Positions 40,598-50,755 of a stretch of DNA of 64,000 bases are shown one piece after another. The notes below the pieces were generated by a model that saw nothing but the letters and a program-made list of their open reading frames with translations, ran no database searches and had not been told where the DNA came from. This DNA is from Lactiplantibacillus herbarum (GTDB lineage Bacteria; Bacillota; Bacilli; Lactobacillales; Lactobacillaceae): positions 1-64,000 of the forward strand of contig NZ_LFEE01000038.1 of assembly GCF_001039045.1 (NCBI RefSeq), read 5' to 3'. Position 1 is the stretch's first letter. Each line of letters begins with the position of its first letter. The translations under genes were made by a program, and so were the position numbers.

Positions 40598-43500
40598 TTA
40601 TTTATCTGTCCGACGACGCTTTACACCTGCTAGAGCTAACAAGCTAGTGAATCCTAACATTGCTAGTCCCATAACGCCTGCTGATGATTTAGTCGTTTCG
40701 TCAGTTTGTGGCAAGTTGCCCTTAGCAATCTGATCAACCGCAGTACCCTTAGTCTTGGCACCTAACTTAACCGTCTTAGCCTTAGTCGTGCTAGTTTGGT
40801 AACCAGCATTGACCGTTGAACCAGTCTTGTTAGTCGTAGTATTGGTATTAACCGTATTGCCAGTAGTCGTATTGCCAGTGTTGGTGTTGCTATCAGTATT
40901 GATCGTATCACCATCGGTAGTCGTTTCAGTATCGCCATTACCGTTATTATCAGTATCGGTGCCACCATTGTTGTCGCCGTTACCGTTGCTATCGGTATCA
41001 GTGCCGCCATTGTTGTCGCTGTCACCGTTATCACCAGTATCGGTACCACCATTACCATTATTGTCGCCACTGCCGGTATCAGTATCCTTGGCAGTTACAG
41101 TGACCGTAATTGTTTGCGAAACTTCGTTACCGTACTTATCAGTGTAAGTGTACTTCACATTGTAAGTACCAGCCTTGCTGGTATCAACCGTATCGCCGCT
41201 AACCTTAACATCGTCAAAGCTAATCGCATTGCCGTCAGCATCCGTACCACTTACGAAGCCTGCTTCGGCGTTCCAAGTATCACCTTGCGTAACCGTCGTA
41301 TCTTTAGCATTTACAGTTGCTTTACTGTCTGCCGCCATTACAGTAACAGTAATCGTTTGTGACACTGAGTTACCATACTTATCAGTATAAGTGTAGATGA
41401 CATTGTAAGATCCTGGCTTACTAGTATTAACCGTGTCGCCTGAAACCTTGACGTCAGCAAAACTAATTGCGTTACCATCCGCATCCGTACCACTTACAAA
41501 GCCAGTACTTGGATCCCAAGTTGAGTCTTGTGTAACCGTCATATCCTTGGCATTTACAGTAGCTTTACTGTCCGCCGCAGTTACAGTTACAGTAATGGTT
41601 TGTGACACTGAGTTACCATAAGCATCTTCGTAAGTGTAGATAACGTTGTAAGATCCTGGCTTGCTAGTATTAACCGTATCACCAGTTACTTTAACACCAT
41701 CTGCAAAGCTAATTGTATTTCCATCTGCGTCAGTACCAGTTACAAAGCCAGTACTTGGATCCCAAGTTGTACCTTGAGTAACCGTTGTATCTTTGGCAGT
41801 CACACTAGCTTTACTATCAGAAACTGTCACTGTAATTGTCTTCTCAACTACATTTCCTTCTGCATCAGTGTAAGTGTAAATAACATTGTAAGTACCAGTC
41901 TTGCCAGTATCTACCTTGTCACCACTAACAACTACTTTACTGAAATCAATGGCATTGCCGTCAAAGTCAGTTCCGGCCGTGAAACCTGCTTCAGCGTCCC
42001 AAGTTTCGTTTTGAGTTAAGGTCTGATCTTCAACATCAAGACTTTCTTGACTGGCAACAACTGTAATTGTAACGGTCTTCGTGTAGACATTGCCTTCTGC
42101 ATCAGTGTAACTGTAAATGACTTCATAATCGCCTGGCACACTCGTATCAACGTTACCAGTGACCGTTACGACCGTACCCGTGCTATCTGCCTTGGTAGCA
42201 GCTTCACCGTTAACATACGTTACATTGGTTAAATCAATGGTGTTACCCTTATCGTCAGTTAACCCAGTCAAGTTATCACTTGGTTTCCAAGTGTTTGAAG
42301 GTTGTTGATTGATACTTGAATCATCAGCATCAATTCCAGCTTGACTGGCAACAACCGTTACTCTAACTAGCTTACTGATGACGTTACCATTTGAATCAGT
42401 GTAACTATAGACAATGTCATAGATTCCGGCCTTATTAGTATTAACCGTACCTGAGACAGTCATGTCAGAATAGCTCTTAGTACTACCGTCAGCATCAGTC
42501 GCGCTAACAAAGTAATCACTAGCATCCCAAGTCGTCTTTGGTCCGGCAATCAAATCAACCGTACTATCGCTAGTTTCTAGTGTGGCTGAAGCATCAACTC
42601 GTTGCCAAACATACGTATCAGCGGCCACACCAGCCATTAATTCTGCTGAAGTATAGGTTTTACCAGAGTTAACACCAACCCATTTGCCAGTGTAGGTGCT
42701 GGAAGCAGTCAAGGCTGGTAAGTTAACCGTGTTAGTTCCTAGAATCAATTCACTATTGTCACCTAATACTAACGTCTGAATCTTGGCAGCGTTCCCTAGC
42801 ATATTGACTAGTGCCGTGACATTACTCATATCCCAGCCACTTAAATCCAGTGCTAATAAGCTAGTATCACCATAAAAAGTCTTAGAAGCCAGCTTCAAAC
42901 TACTAGTGTTCCAGTTGCTGACGTTCAACACCTTCACACTAGAAAGTCCGTAGAAAGTATTGACCATTGTTGTGACTTTGCTAGTGTCCCAATTGGAAAC
43001 ATCTAATACCGTTAGCTTACTGTCGTTAGTGAACATGTATGCCATCTCAGTAACCTTACTAGTATCAAAGTTTGAAACATCTAATGCTGTAATGGCAGGC
43101 ATGTTATAGAACATCCCATGCATGTTGGTTACATTACTGGTGTCAAAATTGGAAACATCTAGCGTGGCTAGACTTTTGTCACTTTCAAACATGGATGTCA
43201 TGTCAGTAACGTTACCAGTATCAAAGTTTGAAACATCTAATGACGTAAGCAGAAGCATACCATCAAACATCTTACTCATGTCAGTAACCTTGCTAGTGTC
43301 CCATTTTGAAACATCCAAACTAGTCATCGAAACCTGATTAAGAAACATACTACTCATGTCGGTAACGTTGCTGGTGTCCCAGTTCGCAATATTCAAGGTT
43401 ACTAAATGTGCTGGATTACTTGCAGCATCTGCACCAAACATGTCTTTCATAGTGGTAACGTTACTGGTATCCCAACCAGATAAATCTAAAGTGGCTAACT

Positions 43501-45541
43501 TCATCACCGCATTAAACATATAACTCATATTGGTTACTTTGCTAGTATTCCAATTTGAAATGTCTCCAAAGGTGGTAATTACATTGTTCCCACCAAACAT
43601 TCCTTGCATAGTCGTTACATTACCTGTATCCCAATTCGATAAATCAAGTGATGTCAGTCTAGTTAAATTAGAAAACATAAAGCTCATATCGGTTGCAGAA
43701 CTCGTATTCCACTTCGAAACATCTAGCGTGGTTATAACTGAGACAGTCGCTGAGCTATCAGTATCTTTGCCAAACATCCAACTGAAGTTCGTAACCTTAC
43801 TGGTATCCCAATCCGCAACATTTAAACTAGTTAATTTATTTGTATTCGCAAACATGGCATACATGTTAGTAACACTACTAGTATCAAAATTAGAAGCATC
43901 TAAGCTGGTTAAACTACGATCAGCATAGAACATCGCTTGCATAGTAGTAACCTGACTGGTATTAAAGCTGGAAACATCTAAACTTGTTAGACTGTAGTCG
44001 TTATGAAACATGAACGCCATCGTTGTAGCTGAACTCGTATTCCAGTTCGAGACATCTAAATTAGTTAAACTCGTTAACCCACTGAAAGTTGAATAGAAGG
44101 TCGTCACCTTACCCGTCTTAAAGTTCGAAACATCTAGACTAGTAAGACTGCTATCACCCATGAACATCCAGCTCATATCAGTCGCACTGCTCGTATTAAA
44201 GTTCGAAACATCCAATGAAGTTAAGCTAGACATGTTATAAAATGTCGCCTGAAAATACACGACATTACTGGTATCCCAGTTTGAAACATCTAGAGTAGTT
44301 AAGCTAGAAACACCCCAGAACATGTAGCCCATATCAGTGACCTTACTGGTATCCCAGTTTGAAACATCAATACTAGTTAAAGCAGTATCACCATTAAACA
44401 TAGAATAGAAGTTCGTTACTTTACTTGTATCAAATTGATTAGCATTCGTAACAGTCGTTAATTTTGTTAAATCTCTAAACAAACCTGCGCTACTAGAACT
44501 ACCCACAACTTTGCCATCAAAGCTGATTGAAGTAATACTATCCGCATAAGCAGCCCATGGATTGGTACCATTTGAATCAACAAACGTCCCAGCACCTAAA
44601 TGCAAGACACCCGCACTATCAATATTCCAAGCACTTGTCCCGTAAGTTCCACTAGCAATATCAGCAGATTTAGTTGCTGCACGTGCTAATGACGCACGCT
44701 TGTTAGTCACTTGTTGGTCATTAGTTGTGGTGCTAGGCGTTGCAACTGTTGTCTTGGTATCAGTTGCAGCTGAAGTAGCTGCATCAGTCGTCAAGTTATC
44801 AGTGGTCGTATCATCAGTAACCGTACCGGCCGTTGTGACATCAGCAGCATCGCTAACCGTGGCACCGTCTGAAGCACTGTTATCTGCAGTTGAGGCAGCA
44901 CTCTGATCAGTCGTTGCAGCATCGCTACCAGTAGTCGCCATATTAGTATCCGTCGTCACCGTAGTATCAGTGGTGACATCATCAGTAGCTACTTGGTTCG
45001 TTGTCGTATCAGTTGTTGTAGCCGTACTATCACTAGTTGCTGTGGTAGTTGTATCACTACTTGTCTTAGCGGCGCTGCTAGTAGCTGAACTTTCACTACT
45101 AGTACTCGTTGAGCTAGCAGAACTAGTTGCACTTGCAGACGTTGCTGAACTAGTTGCACTGCTAGTTACTGCAGAAGTAGCAGTCGTTGTACTAGTAGCT
45201 GTTGATGAGGCGCTGGTTGCACTTGATGATGTTGCAGTGGACTCACTCGCAGTCGTGCTTGTAGCAGCGGCACTTGTACTATCCTCGGTAGTGGTGGTAG
45301 CAGTTGTTGTTGCTTTGCTGCTTAACGTTACCGTGTTACTATCCGAGCTAGTCGTGCTGTTAACTGTAGCAATGTTATCGTTACTGCTGCTGTCAGCCGT
45401 TGTATCGGCATTAGCGTTTATGTAGTTAACTTGCCAGCTTAGAACCATTACACCAGCGAATAGCCAGTTCCGACCTTTTTTATACATCTTATAGTGTTCT
45501 TTGCTTGTTGCTTCTGCATTGCGCTTATTATTAGCACCCAT
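40598..45541 (-). CDS. LPXTG-anchored DUF285 (BspA-like LRR) and Big_3 adhesin with KxYKxGKxW signal
   Basis: 1647 aa; ATG behind AAAGGGGA. Order: KxYKxGKxW signal (HYKMYKKGRNWLFAGVM); Ser/Thr/Ala stalk of about 240 residues; about 20 DUF285 units of about 26 residues (LDVSNWDTSKVTDM then MF) over residues 330-960; six Ig-like Big_3 domains of about 80 residues (KPGSYNVIYTYTDKYGNSVS); an Asp/Asn/Gly/Thr-rich spacer; LPQTDE; one TM segment; and KRRRTDK. LRR plus Big_3 is the layout of internalin-like surface proteins; the LRR face is the likely ligand site. Several Big_3 units are near-identical in DNA (about 240-bp period). Confidence 0.96.
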   Translation of the reverse strand: MGANNKRNAEATSKEHYKMYKKGRNWLFAGVMVLSWQVNYINANADTTADSSSNDNIATVNSTTSSDSNTVTLSSKATTTATTTTEDSTSAAATSTTASESTATSSSATSASSTATSTTTATSAVTSSATSSATSASATSSASSTSTSSESSATSSAAKTSSDTTTTATSDSTATTTDTTTNQVATDDVTTDTTVTTDTNMATTGSDAATTDQSAASTADNSASDGATVSDAADVTTAGTVTDDTTTDNLTTDAATSAATDTKTTVATPSTTTNDQQVTNKRASLARAATKSADIASGTYGTSAWNIDSAGVLHLGAGTFVDSNGTNPWAAYADSITSISFDGKVVGSSSSAGLFRDLTKLTTVTNANQFDTSKVTNFYSMFNGDTALTSIDVSNWDTSKVTDMGYMFWGVSSLTTLDVSNWDTSNVVYFQATFYNMSSLTSLDVSNFNTSSATDMSWMFMGDSSLTSLDVSNFKTGKVTTFYSTFSGLTSLTNLDVSNWNTSSATTMAFMFHNDYSLTSLDVSSFNTSQVTTMQAMFYADRSLTSLDASNFDTSSVTNMYAMFANTNKLTSLNVADWDTSKVTNFSWMFGKDTDSSATVSVITTLDVSKWNTSSATDMSFMFSNLTRLTSLDLSNWDTGNVTTMQGMFGGNNVITTFGDISNWNTSKVTNMSYMFNAVMKLATLDLSGWDTSNVTTMKDMFGADAASNPAHLVTLNIANWDTSNVTDMSSMFLNQVSMTSLDVSKWDTSKVTDMSKMFDGMLLLTSLDVSNFDTGNVTDMTSMFESDKSLATLDVSNFDTSNVTNMHGMFYNMPAITALDVSNFDTSKVTEMAYMFTNDSKLTVLDVSNWDTSKVTTMVNTFYGLSSVKVLNVSNWNTSSLKLASKTFYGDTSLLALDLSGWDMSNVTALVNMLGNAAKIQTLVLGDNSELILGTNTVNLPALTASSTYTGKWVGVNSGKTYTSAELMAGVAADTYVWQRVDASATLETSDSTVDLIAGPKTTWDASDYFVSATDADGSTKSYSDMTVSGTVNTNKAGIYDIVYSYTDSNGNVISKLVRVTVVASQAGIDADDSSINQQPSNTWKPSDNLTGLTDDKGNTIDLTNVTYVNGEAATKADSTGTVVTVTGNVDTSVPGDYEVIYSYTDAEGNVYTKTVTITVVASQESLDVEDQTLTQNETWDAEAGFTAGTDFDGNAIDFSKVVVSGDKVDTGKTGTYNVIYTYTDAEGNVVEKTITVTVSDSKASVTAKDTTVTQGTTWDPSTGFVTGTDADGNTISFADGVKVTGDTVNTSKPGSYNVIYTYEDAYGNSVSQTITVTVTAADSKATVNAKDMTVTQDSTWDPSTGFVSGTDADGNAISFADVKVSGDTVNTSKPGSYNVIYTYTDKYGNSVSQTITVTVMAADSKATVNAKDTTVTQGDTWNAEAGFVSGTDADGNAISFDDVKVSGDTVDTSKAGTYNVKYTYTDKYGNEVSQTITVTVTAKDTDTGSGDNNGNGGTDTGDNGDSDNNGGTDTDSNGNGDNNGGTDTDNNGNGDTETTTDGDTINTDSNTNTGNTTTGNTVNTNTTTNKTGSTVNAGYQTSTTKAKTVKLGAKTKGTAVDQIAKGNLPQTDETTKSSAGVMGLAMLGFTSLLALAGVKRRRTDK
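41060..42020 (-). repeat. About 240-bp tandem repeats encoding Big_3 domains
   Basis: Matching stretches recur at about 41301, 41541 and 41781 (the GCATTTACAGTTGCTTTACT type), spaced 240 bases. Each encodes one Ig-like domain. The three most downstream domains are most alike, so they were duplicated last. Confidence 0.75.
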
Positions 45542-46147
45542 GTTGTAAGTCCCCTTTGATTAAATTATTAATTATTTTCAAACTGTCCAAGTAAGTTTGC
45601 TTCGTAAAAAAAACGCACTCACCTGCGATATTCATGTACGTCAATACTATACCTAGTAAACTAATTAAACGCAAGTATATCAACGTTCCTAGACGTGAAA
45701 ACGGGTACATATATTCATTTTTCGATAAATATACATCTGGTATATGCGTGGTACGCGGTGTGTAAAGGTCATTGCTTAATCCTTATAAATTTTATTTTCT
45801 TATTATAAATACTTATCAATTTTTCAATAAGATTATGAGAAATGCTAGGCTAGATTTTTTACTAAGCGGCCCATTTAACTTACACAATCAGTTTATTGAG
45901 GAACTTACTCATTTAGTTATAATTAAATATGATAAATTTTATTTATACTGTTTATTTACGTTCTGTATGTTTTTAGTTACTAAGGTAATGATTAAGCGTG
46001 TTGATTAATTTTTTCTGAAGTTTTTTTGAATTTTTTTATAATTTCCATCTAAATTAGTGCTATTTCATGACTATTTATGCTTATTTTACGTAAGCAACAG
46101 CCACATTCACAGCAATCAAGGATCTTGATTACTCTGAATATCCTATC
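45542..46147. other. AT-rich intergenic region upstream of the DUF285 gene
   Basis: About 600 bases. The left end holds the adhesin promoter (45646-45674) and a ~100-base leader. A plus-strand frame at 45772-46008 has no ribosome site and biased AT-rich composition, so I do not call it. A perfect 7-bp hairpin AATCAAG-GAT-CTTGATT lies at 46114-46130. Otherwise nothing recognisable. Confidence 0.5.
45646..45674 (-). promoter_or_regulatory. Promoter of the DUF285 adhesin gene
   Basis: Minus-strand -35 TTGCGT (45674-45669), 17-base spacer, -10 TATAGT (45651-45646), about 105 bases ahead of the ATG. Confidence 0.6.
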
Positions 46148-46189
46148 AAAAAAAGACGGTTGAATCTCAAAAATAAGATTCAACCGTCT
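46148..46189 (-). terminator. Terminator of the TMEM175 pair
   Basis: AGACGGTTGAATCT (46154-46167) pairs exactly with AGATTCAACCGTCT (46176-46189). Seven T follow on the minus strand. Confidence 0.88.
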
Positions 46190-46202
46190 CAACGTTATTA
46201 AA

Positions 46203-46808
46203 CTATTGATTTTGCATCAAATGATCACTATCTGGTGTGGTCTTAATCGCCATGATAATTAATTCAATTACGGTGAATACCAGTGACAGTGGTGGCCACA
46301 CAAAGAGAATCAGTAACCCGATAACCACGCTCAGCGCCCAGAACCACCAGTGCGTATGCACTCGATAGACTGGCATCCGTCGAATCTTATTTGCCACATC
46401 CGTATGGCCCTCACGCTGATTATCCTGAACAATCGCATACGATAATACTGCATAAGCTAAGGCCCACAACAAGAAAATAATGAAATAAAACAGTTCTGGT
46501 TGTGGCTGGTCGATAAACTTCCCCGCCCAAGCCGTCGCAATCGGTAATAGCGACATCGACAATATCCACAGGTTATTCAACCAGTAGACCCGCTTACTGA
46601 TTCGTTTCGTCAGCGTCAACATATAATGGTGGTTATACCATGCTACCCCGATAAACAGGAAACTGATTAAGTATGCAATCAAGTAACTCCCATTTTCCGC
46701 TAGAGCCGCAAAAGTTGGCTCAGATGGTACCTCAAATTCTAACACCATGATGGTCATCACAATTGCGACCACCGCATCGGTAAATGCCTCTACTCGTCCC
46801 TTATTCAT
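46203..46808 (-). CDS. TMEM175-family potassium channel-like protein 1
   Basis: 201 aa with six hydrophobic segments. The N-terminal signature RVEAFTDAVVAIVMTIMVLE matches the RxxxFxDAxxAIxxTIxVLE motif of TMEM175/DUF1211. In that family TM1 lines a K+-conducting pore and assembles as a tetramer of six-TM subunits. The Ser of FSD is Thr here. ATG behind TAGGGGGAG. It is 57 bases downstream of the paralogue at 46866, in one operon ending in a perfect terminator. Confidence 0.88.
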   Translation of the reverse strand: MNKGRVEAFTDAVVAIVMTIMVLEFEVPSEPTFAALAENGSYLIAYLISFLFIGVAWYNHHYMLTLTKRISKRVYWLNNLWILSMSLLPIATAWAGKFIDQPQPELFYFIIFLLWALAYAVLSYAIVQDNQREGHTDVANKIRRMPVYRVHTHWWFWALSVVIGLLILFVWPPLSLVFTVIELIIMAIKTTPDSDHLMQNQ

Positions 46809-46865
46809 TTAACTCCCCCTACTTAATATTATCTGATTATTTTTTCTACATTAATATGCTACAAC

Positions 46866-47714
46866 TTAATGGTGGTCTCGTTTATCCCGACGTGCACTAT
46901 CGTGGTTTACCTTGTTCATCCACTTACCTAACGTTTGGTCAGACACGTGAAACTCATCCTTGGCTGTCTGCGCAAATTCCGCCCACGCCTGCTCCTGACC
47001 AGCTTGATCATCACGCATCCGGCGCGCATGACTGAAGTAATGTTGTAATAATTGACGGAAACGACGTTGTTCCTTGATCGACAATGCTAGGAATTCGCGT
47101 TTGTCAGCATCATCCATCTTCTCTAATTCACTCAATTCCGCATTATCTCTGGCGTGGCTAATGAATGACCGCACCGGAATAATGATAAGTAGGATTAACA
47201 CCACTTTAGGATAGAAGTAGCCTAGCACAATCAGTACAATGTACATCGCACCTGAATCTAAGTAACCCGATCCATAAATCACATTATATAATTGGCGCAT
47301 ATCCGCCTTATCCGTGTACTTATCATGAATAACTGTTTTCGAGATTCGCCTGAAGACATGTGAAATAATCAAGCACAATGCTGCGTACAGCATCACATTA
47401 ATATTAGTCGTTTCTGACGTCATCATCCGTGTAAAGGTCGGAATTAGTGACATCGAGAATAGAAAGACTAAGTCGAGTACAATAATCGCATTCGGTACAG
47501 TCTCCGCTTCATTGAAGATCACTGCGTGTTGATACCACAGATTCGCAATGAAACAGAAACTCACCGCATAGATGCCAATCGATTTGAATAATTGGGCATA
47601 ATCGACCACACCACTGTGTAACGTAATCGGTAACTCGAGCACCATTATCGTAATCAAAATCGCGATAATAGCGTCGCTGAACATGTCTAGTCGTTCTTTG
47701 AGCTTACTCTGCAT
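46866..47714 (-). CDS. TMEM175-family potassium channel-like protein 2 with long cytosolic tail
   Basis: 282 aa from the ATG at 47714 behind GCGGTGA; the ATG at 47735 would add seven residues without a ribosome site. Signature RLDMFSDAIIAILITIMVLE intact, with FSD. Six hydrophobic segments end near residue 200. A charged ~85-residue helical tail follows (ELEKMDDADKREFLALSIKE to NHDSARRDKRDHH), absent from the other two paralogues here. First gene of the pair with 46203. Confidence 0.87.
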   Translation of the reverse strand: MQSKLKERLDMFSDAIIAILITIMVLELPITLHSGVVDYAQLFKSIGIYAVSFCFIANLWYQHAVIFNEAETVPNAIIVLDLVFLFSMSLIPTFTRMMTSETTNINVMLYAALCLIISHVFRRISKTVIHDKYTDKADMRQLYNVIYGSGYLDSGAMYIVLIVLGYFYPKVVLILLIIIPVRSFISHARDNAELSELEKMDDADKREFLALSIKEQRRFRQLLQHYFSHARRMRDDQAGQEQAWAEFAQTAKDEFHVSDQTLGKWMNKVNHDSARRDKRDHH

Positions 47715-47971
47715 TTCTTCACCGCTTTTCATCATTTTTACATTCTATATCTTAGCACTTTACTTGGTCTTATAATATTTCAGTCAACATTATTTTAATC
47801 ACATCTTCATGAGCTTAGTAAACCGACTTCAGCCGTCTTAACAGTGCATGTTTAAGGCGTATACACAAGCTACTGGTTGGCTTGCGTTTCATTGCCTTTT
47901 AGCATAAAATTCAAGCTATGTGCTAATTTTAGGAGTATGGCAATATAGGACTTAAAAACGGGGATGGTCAC

Positions 47972-49621
47972 ATGCAAATAAAGCGTTATATTCAAAACAG
48001 TCGTAAACATCCATATTTTATTAGTGGGTTACTAATAATTATTATTTTTGGATTTCTACTAATACATAAGTTAGGAGACATTCCAAACTTATTTGTCGAT
48101 GAAGCAACTTATATGAACGAAATCCGTTCAATAGCACGCCACGGTACGGACATGCATGGATTACATTGGCCGTTATATTTTGCCGGTATCTTTGGCAACG
48201 GTCAGTCTGTAGAATATGCTTATCTTGCCGCACCATTGATTAAACTATTTGGCTTTTCAATTACTTTAGCTCGATTGCCAATGGTCCTGTTCACTCTACT
48301 AACCATGATTCTCATCTTGTACATGGTACAGTCACAATCAAAACCAAATAGCTTAGGATTTTGGCTAATACTTTCCCTAGCGACATCACCATGGATCTTC
48401 ATTTCTGCTCGCTGGATTCTAGATTGTAATATTGCGCCACTGACATTATTACTCGGAGTACTAGCACTTATTCAAAGTTGGCACGTTCAACAACAACGTT
48501 GGAGCACCATTTGGACAATCCTATCAGTCTTTTTAATTGCTGCCTCACTTTATGGCTACATGGCAGGATGGCTATATATTCCAATCATGCTATTATTGAT
48601 TGCTATTTACGTTCTACGACAGCACAAGATGACATTAGTTAATCTGATATCCTATGCTATTATTTTAGGTCTCTTAGCAATGCCATTGATTATTTTTGCC
48701 TATCACTTTATTTTACTAAAGGACTCGACTCCTGGTAAGTTTCTGTGGTTCTCATATCCAGCAATGCCCGTTGCTCGTATGGGATCATTCATTGACTTTA
48801 AAGCCCCACATCTAATTCACACCATGCTACTGAACTTTGTTGCAGGACTTCAAAAGTATTCTAGCGGTAGTGATGGGTGGCCTTGGAATTCTGTCAGCGG
48901 CTACGGAACTATTTTCCCATTTCTACTTGGGTTCAGTGTTCTTGGTATCTTAACACCACGTCGGTTCTTAACGAATAAAGCTTATGATATTAAACTAGTT
49001 ATTAGCTTATCGCTGTTAGCTTTCTTACCATTAATGTTTATTATCACGCCAAACTTTAACCATTGGAACTTCATCAATTGGTTATTAGCCATACTGGCTG
49101 GTTATGGTCTGTACCTGGTCCATACTTTACTTGGGCGGAGATTCTTATTGAGCTTCACACCAATATTGGTTCTAATGATGACTTGCTTTATTTCGTTAGG
49201 TTATTATGGTCGTCTAAGCCCTAATGAAACGTACTTCACCAGTGGCGATGTCAGTTACCATGATCTTCAAAAGATTTCAACCCTAATGGGATCTAAGCAT
49301 CGGCTATTCACTATCGATCAACGTGTCAAAACCTTACAAGGATACGCCATGCTCAGTGACAAGTCTGCTAAAAGTAATCAACAGATCCTATCCCTTTCAG
49401 ATAATAAGAAGAACTTCGATCTTAATAATATGAGTTCTCATCATAGATATGGTCGCATTTACGATAAGACAAAACTAAACAAATTCTACCGTCGTGGTGA
49501 TTTACTATTAGTTAATAGTAATAATCACCAATTCACAACTGGAAAGAACGCCGGTAAATATCGCGTGGCCTATCAATTGAACTTTATGAATCATCCGTAC
49601 CAAGTGCTAGTAGAAAAATAG
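47972..49621 (+). CDS. GT-C fold (ArnT/PMT-like) membrane glycosyltransferase
   Basis: 549 aa with 11-12 hydrophobic segments over residues 15-415 and a ~130-residue extracytoplasmic C-terminal part. The first outer loop carries the acidic motif FVDEATYMNE right after TM1, the catalytic position in GT39/GT83 enzymes. A later loop has the FNHWNFINW aromatic cluster. It would move a sugar from a polyprenyl-phosphate carrier to protein, teichoic acid or lipid outside the membrane. ATG behind CGGGGATGG. Monocistronic. Its target could be the Ser/Thr-rich adhesins of this window, but that is speculation. Confidence 0.85.
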   Translation: MQIKRYIQNSRKHPYFISGLLIIIIFGFLLIHKLGDIPNLFVDEATYMNEIRSIARHGTDMHGLHWPLYFAGIFGNGQSVEYAYLAAPLIKLFGFSITLARLPMVLFTLLTMILILYMVQSQSKPNSLGFWLILSLATSPWIFISARWILDCNIAPLTLLLGVLALIQSWHVQQQRWSTIWTILSVFLIAASLYGYMAGWLYIPIMLLLIAIYVLRQHKMTLVNLISYAIILGLLAMPLIIFAYHFILLKDSTPGKFLWFSYPAMPVARMGSFIDFKAPHLIHTMLLNFVAGLQKYSSGSDGWPWNSVSGYGTIFPFLLGFSVLGILTPRRFLTNKAYDIKLVISLSLLAFLPLMFIITPNFNHWNFINWLLAILAGYGLYLVHTLLGRRFLLSFTPILVLMMTCFISLGYYGRLSPNETYFTSGDVSYHDLQKISTLMGSKHRLFTIDQRVKTLQGYAMLSDKSAKSNQQILSLSDNKKNFDLNNMSSHHRYGRIYDKTKLNKFYRRGDLLLVNSNNHQFTTGKNAGKYRVAYQLNFMNHPYQVLVEK

Positions 49622-49645
49622 TTCTTCAACAACTCATACCACACT

Positions 49646-49690
49646 AAAAAGTCACGCAAAGCTGAAAAATCAGTCTTGCGTGACTTTTTT
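49646..49690 (+). terminator. Terminator of the GT-C gene
   Basis: AAAAAGTCACGCAA (49646-49659) pairs with TTGCGTGACTTTTT, with an inner GCTGA/TCAG pair and T run. Confidence 0.88.
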
Positions 49691-49724
49691 AGGCATCTTT
49701 ACTTATTAAATAAAAACACCTTGA

Positions 49725-50549
49725 TCAAATTTTCTGATTCCTGAATGCTTCAATCATCGTCCACGTCAAACTGTCAGTCGTATCGCCCTTTGGAATCTGA
49801 TCACGCGTAAACCACTGAGCTTTCGCCAACTCATCAGTCTCCAGCTCAATCGCAATATCCTTATCCAAGTCGGCAAAGTAGCCCGCCAACAAGGTATGCG
49901 ACGGTGCCCACGGTTGACTACCATAGTAGCGAATATTATGAACCTGTAGGCCAACCTCTTCCATAATTTCTCGTCTAACCGTATCTTCAAAGGTCTCACC
50001 GATCTCCGTGTACCCTGAAATCAAGGCATACCGATCATAGCCACCTAAGAATTTAGTCATCAATAACTTGTCGCCGTGAGTAACGCCAACGATGATGGCT
50101 GGCATAATGGTTGGGTAAATCGTCTGACCACACGCCTCGCAGACTAGTGACCGTTCCGTCGTTCCCTCTTGCAATGGTTGCCCACAATGGCCACAGAAAC
50201 GGCTAGTGTCATACCACCAAGCAAGATGGGCCGCTGTAGAACTCCCAAAAGCTAACCAGTCTGGCGTTAAGTTGCGGAAACTTCGGGCAGCACCAACTTG
50301 ATAGTCCGCCTTTTCAGTAGCGTCAACATCAACCCAGTAAAAGGCAATATCATCAATTGCTAACAAGTAGCGGTACTGTGCTTCATCAAACGCCCAGTCT
50401 TTTGCCACCATTTCATATAGCGGTAGGGTTCCTGTGGTCGTTAACACAACCTGTTGCTTGCGACCAATCAGCACGTAATCCCCCTTATGAGGCGCACGCC
50501 GCTTATCGTTCTGATTATTTAACACGTGTGGTGCGATGTCTTGAAACAT
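49725..50549 (-). CDS. nudC: NAD+/NADH pyrophosphatase (NudC-type Nudix hydrolase)
   Basis: 274 aa. Order: N-terminal NUDIX-like domain; zinc ribbon with four Cys (FCGHCGQPL and LVCEACG); then the Nudix box GYTEIGETFEDTVRREIMEEVGL split as G-x5-E-x7-REIMEEVG. The NADH-specificity motif SQPW follows, 16 residues on. It cleaves NADH/NAD+ to NMN(H) and AMP and can remove NAD caps from RNA in the family. ATG behind CAGGGTCAAC. Monocistronic. Confidence 0.95.
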   Translation of the reverse strand: MFQDIAPHVLNNQNDKRRAPHKGDYVLIGRKQQVVLTTTGTLPLYEMVAKDWAFDEAQYRYLLAIDDIAFYWVDVDATEKADYQVGAARSFRNLTPDWLAFGSSTAAHLAWWYDTSRFCGHCGQPLQEGTTERSLVCEACGQTIYPTIMPAIIVGVTHGDKLLMTKFLGGYDRYALISGYTEIGETFEDTVRREIMEEVGLQVHNIRYYGSQPWAPSHTLLAGYFADLDKDIAIELETDELAKAQWFTRDQIPKGDTTDSLTWTMIEAFRNQKI

Positions 50550-50755
50550 GTTGACCCTGCTTTCTTAATCATCATTTGTTTTATTAATGTTCTTATTATA
50601 GTTGAAGTCGTTCGTTTGTGGCGATATAAAGTTTCGTCACACTCGTTATAGCTGACTCACCTTATGTAAGCGCTAACTAAAGTTTCACTTATTCACGTTA
50701 TAGTATCCGTATCATCATATACCTAACACTACTTCAGAAGAAAGGATGTTAACTA

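Noticed and set aside
45772-46008. 78-codon AT-rich frame upstream of the DUF285 gene
   Set aside because: TTG/ATG without a ribosome site, low-complexity AT-driven composition (Phe, Ile, Tyr, Lys) and no neighbour logic.
50665-50678. TGTAAGCGCTAACT, a cre-like site ahead of the GNAT gene
   Set aside because: Matches the catabolite consensus except the last base, but the promoter position is unclear and no sugar gene is nearby. Could be real; not called.
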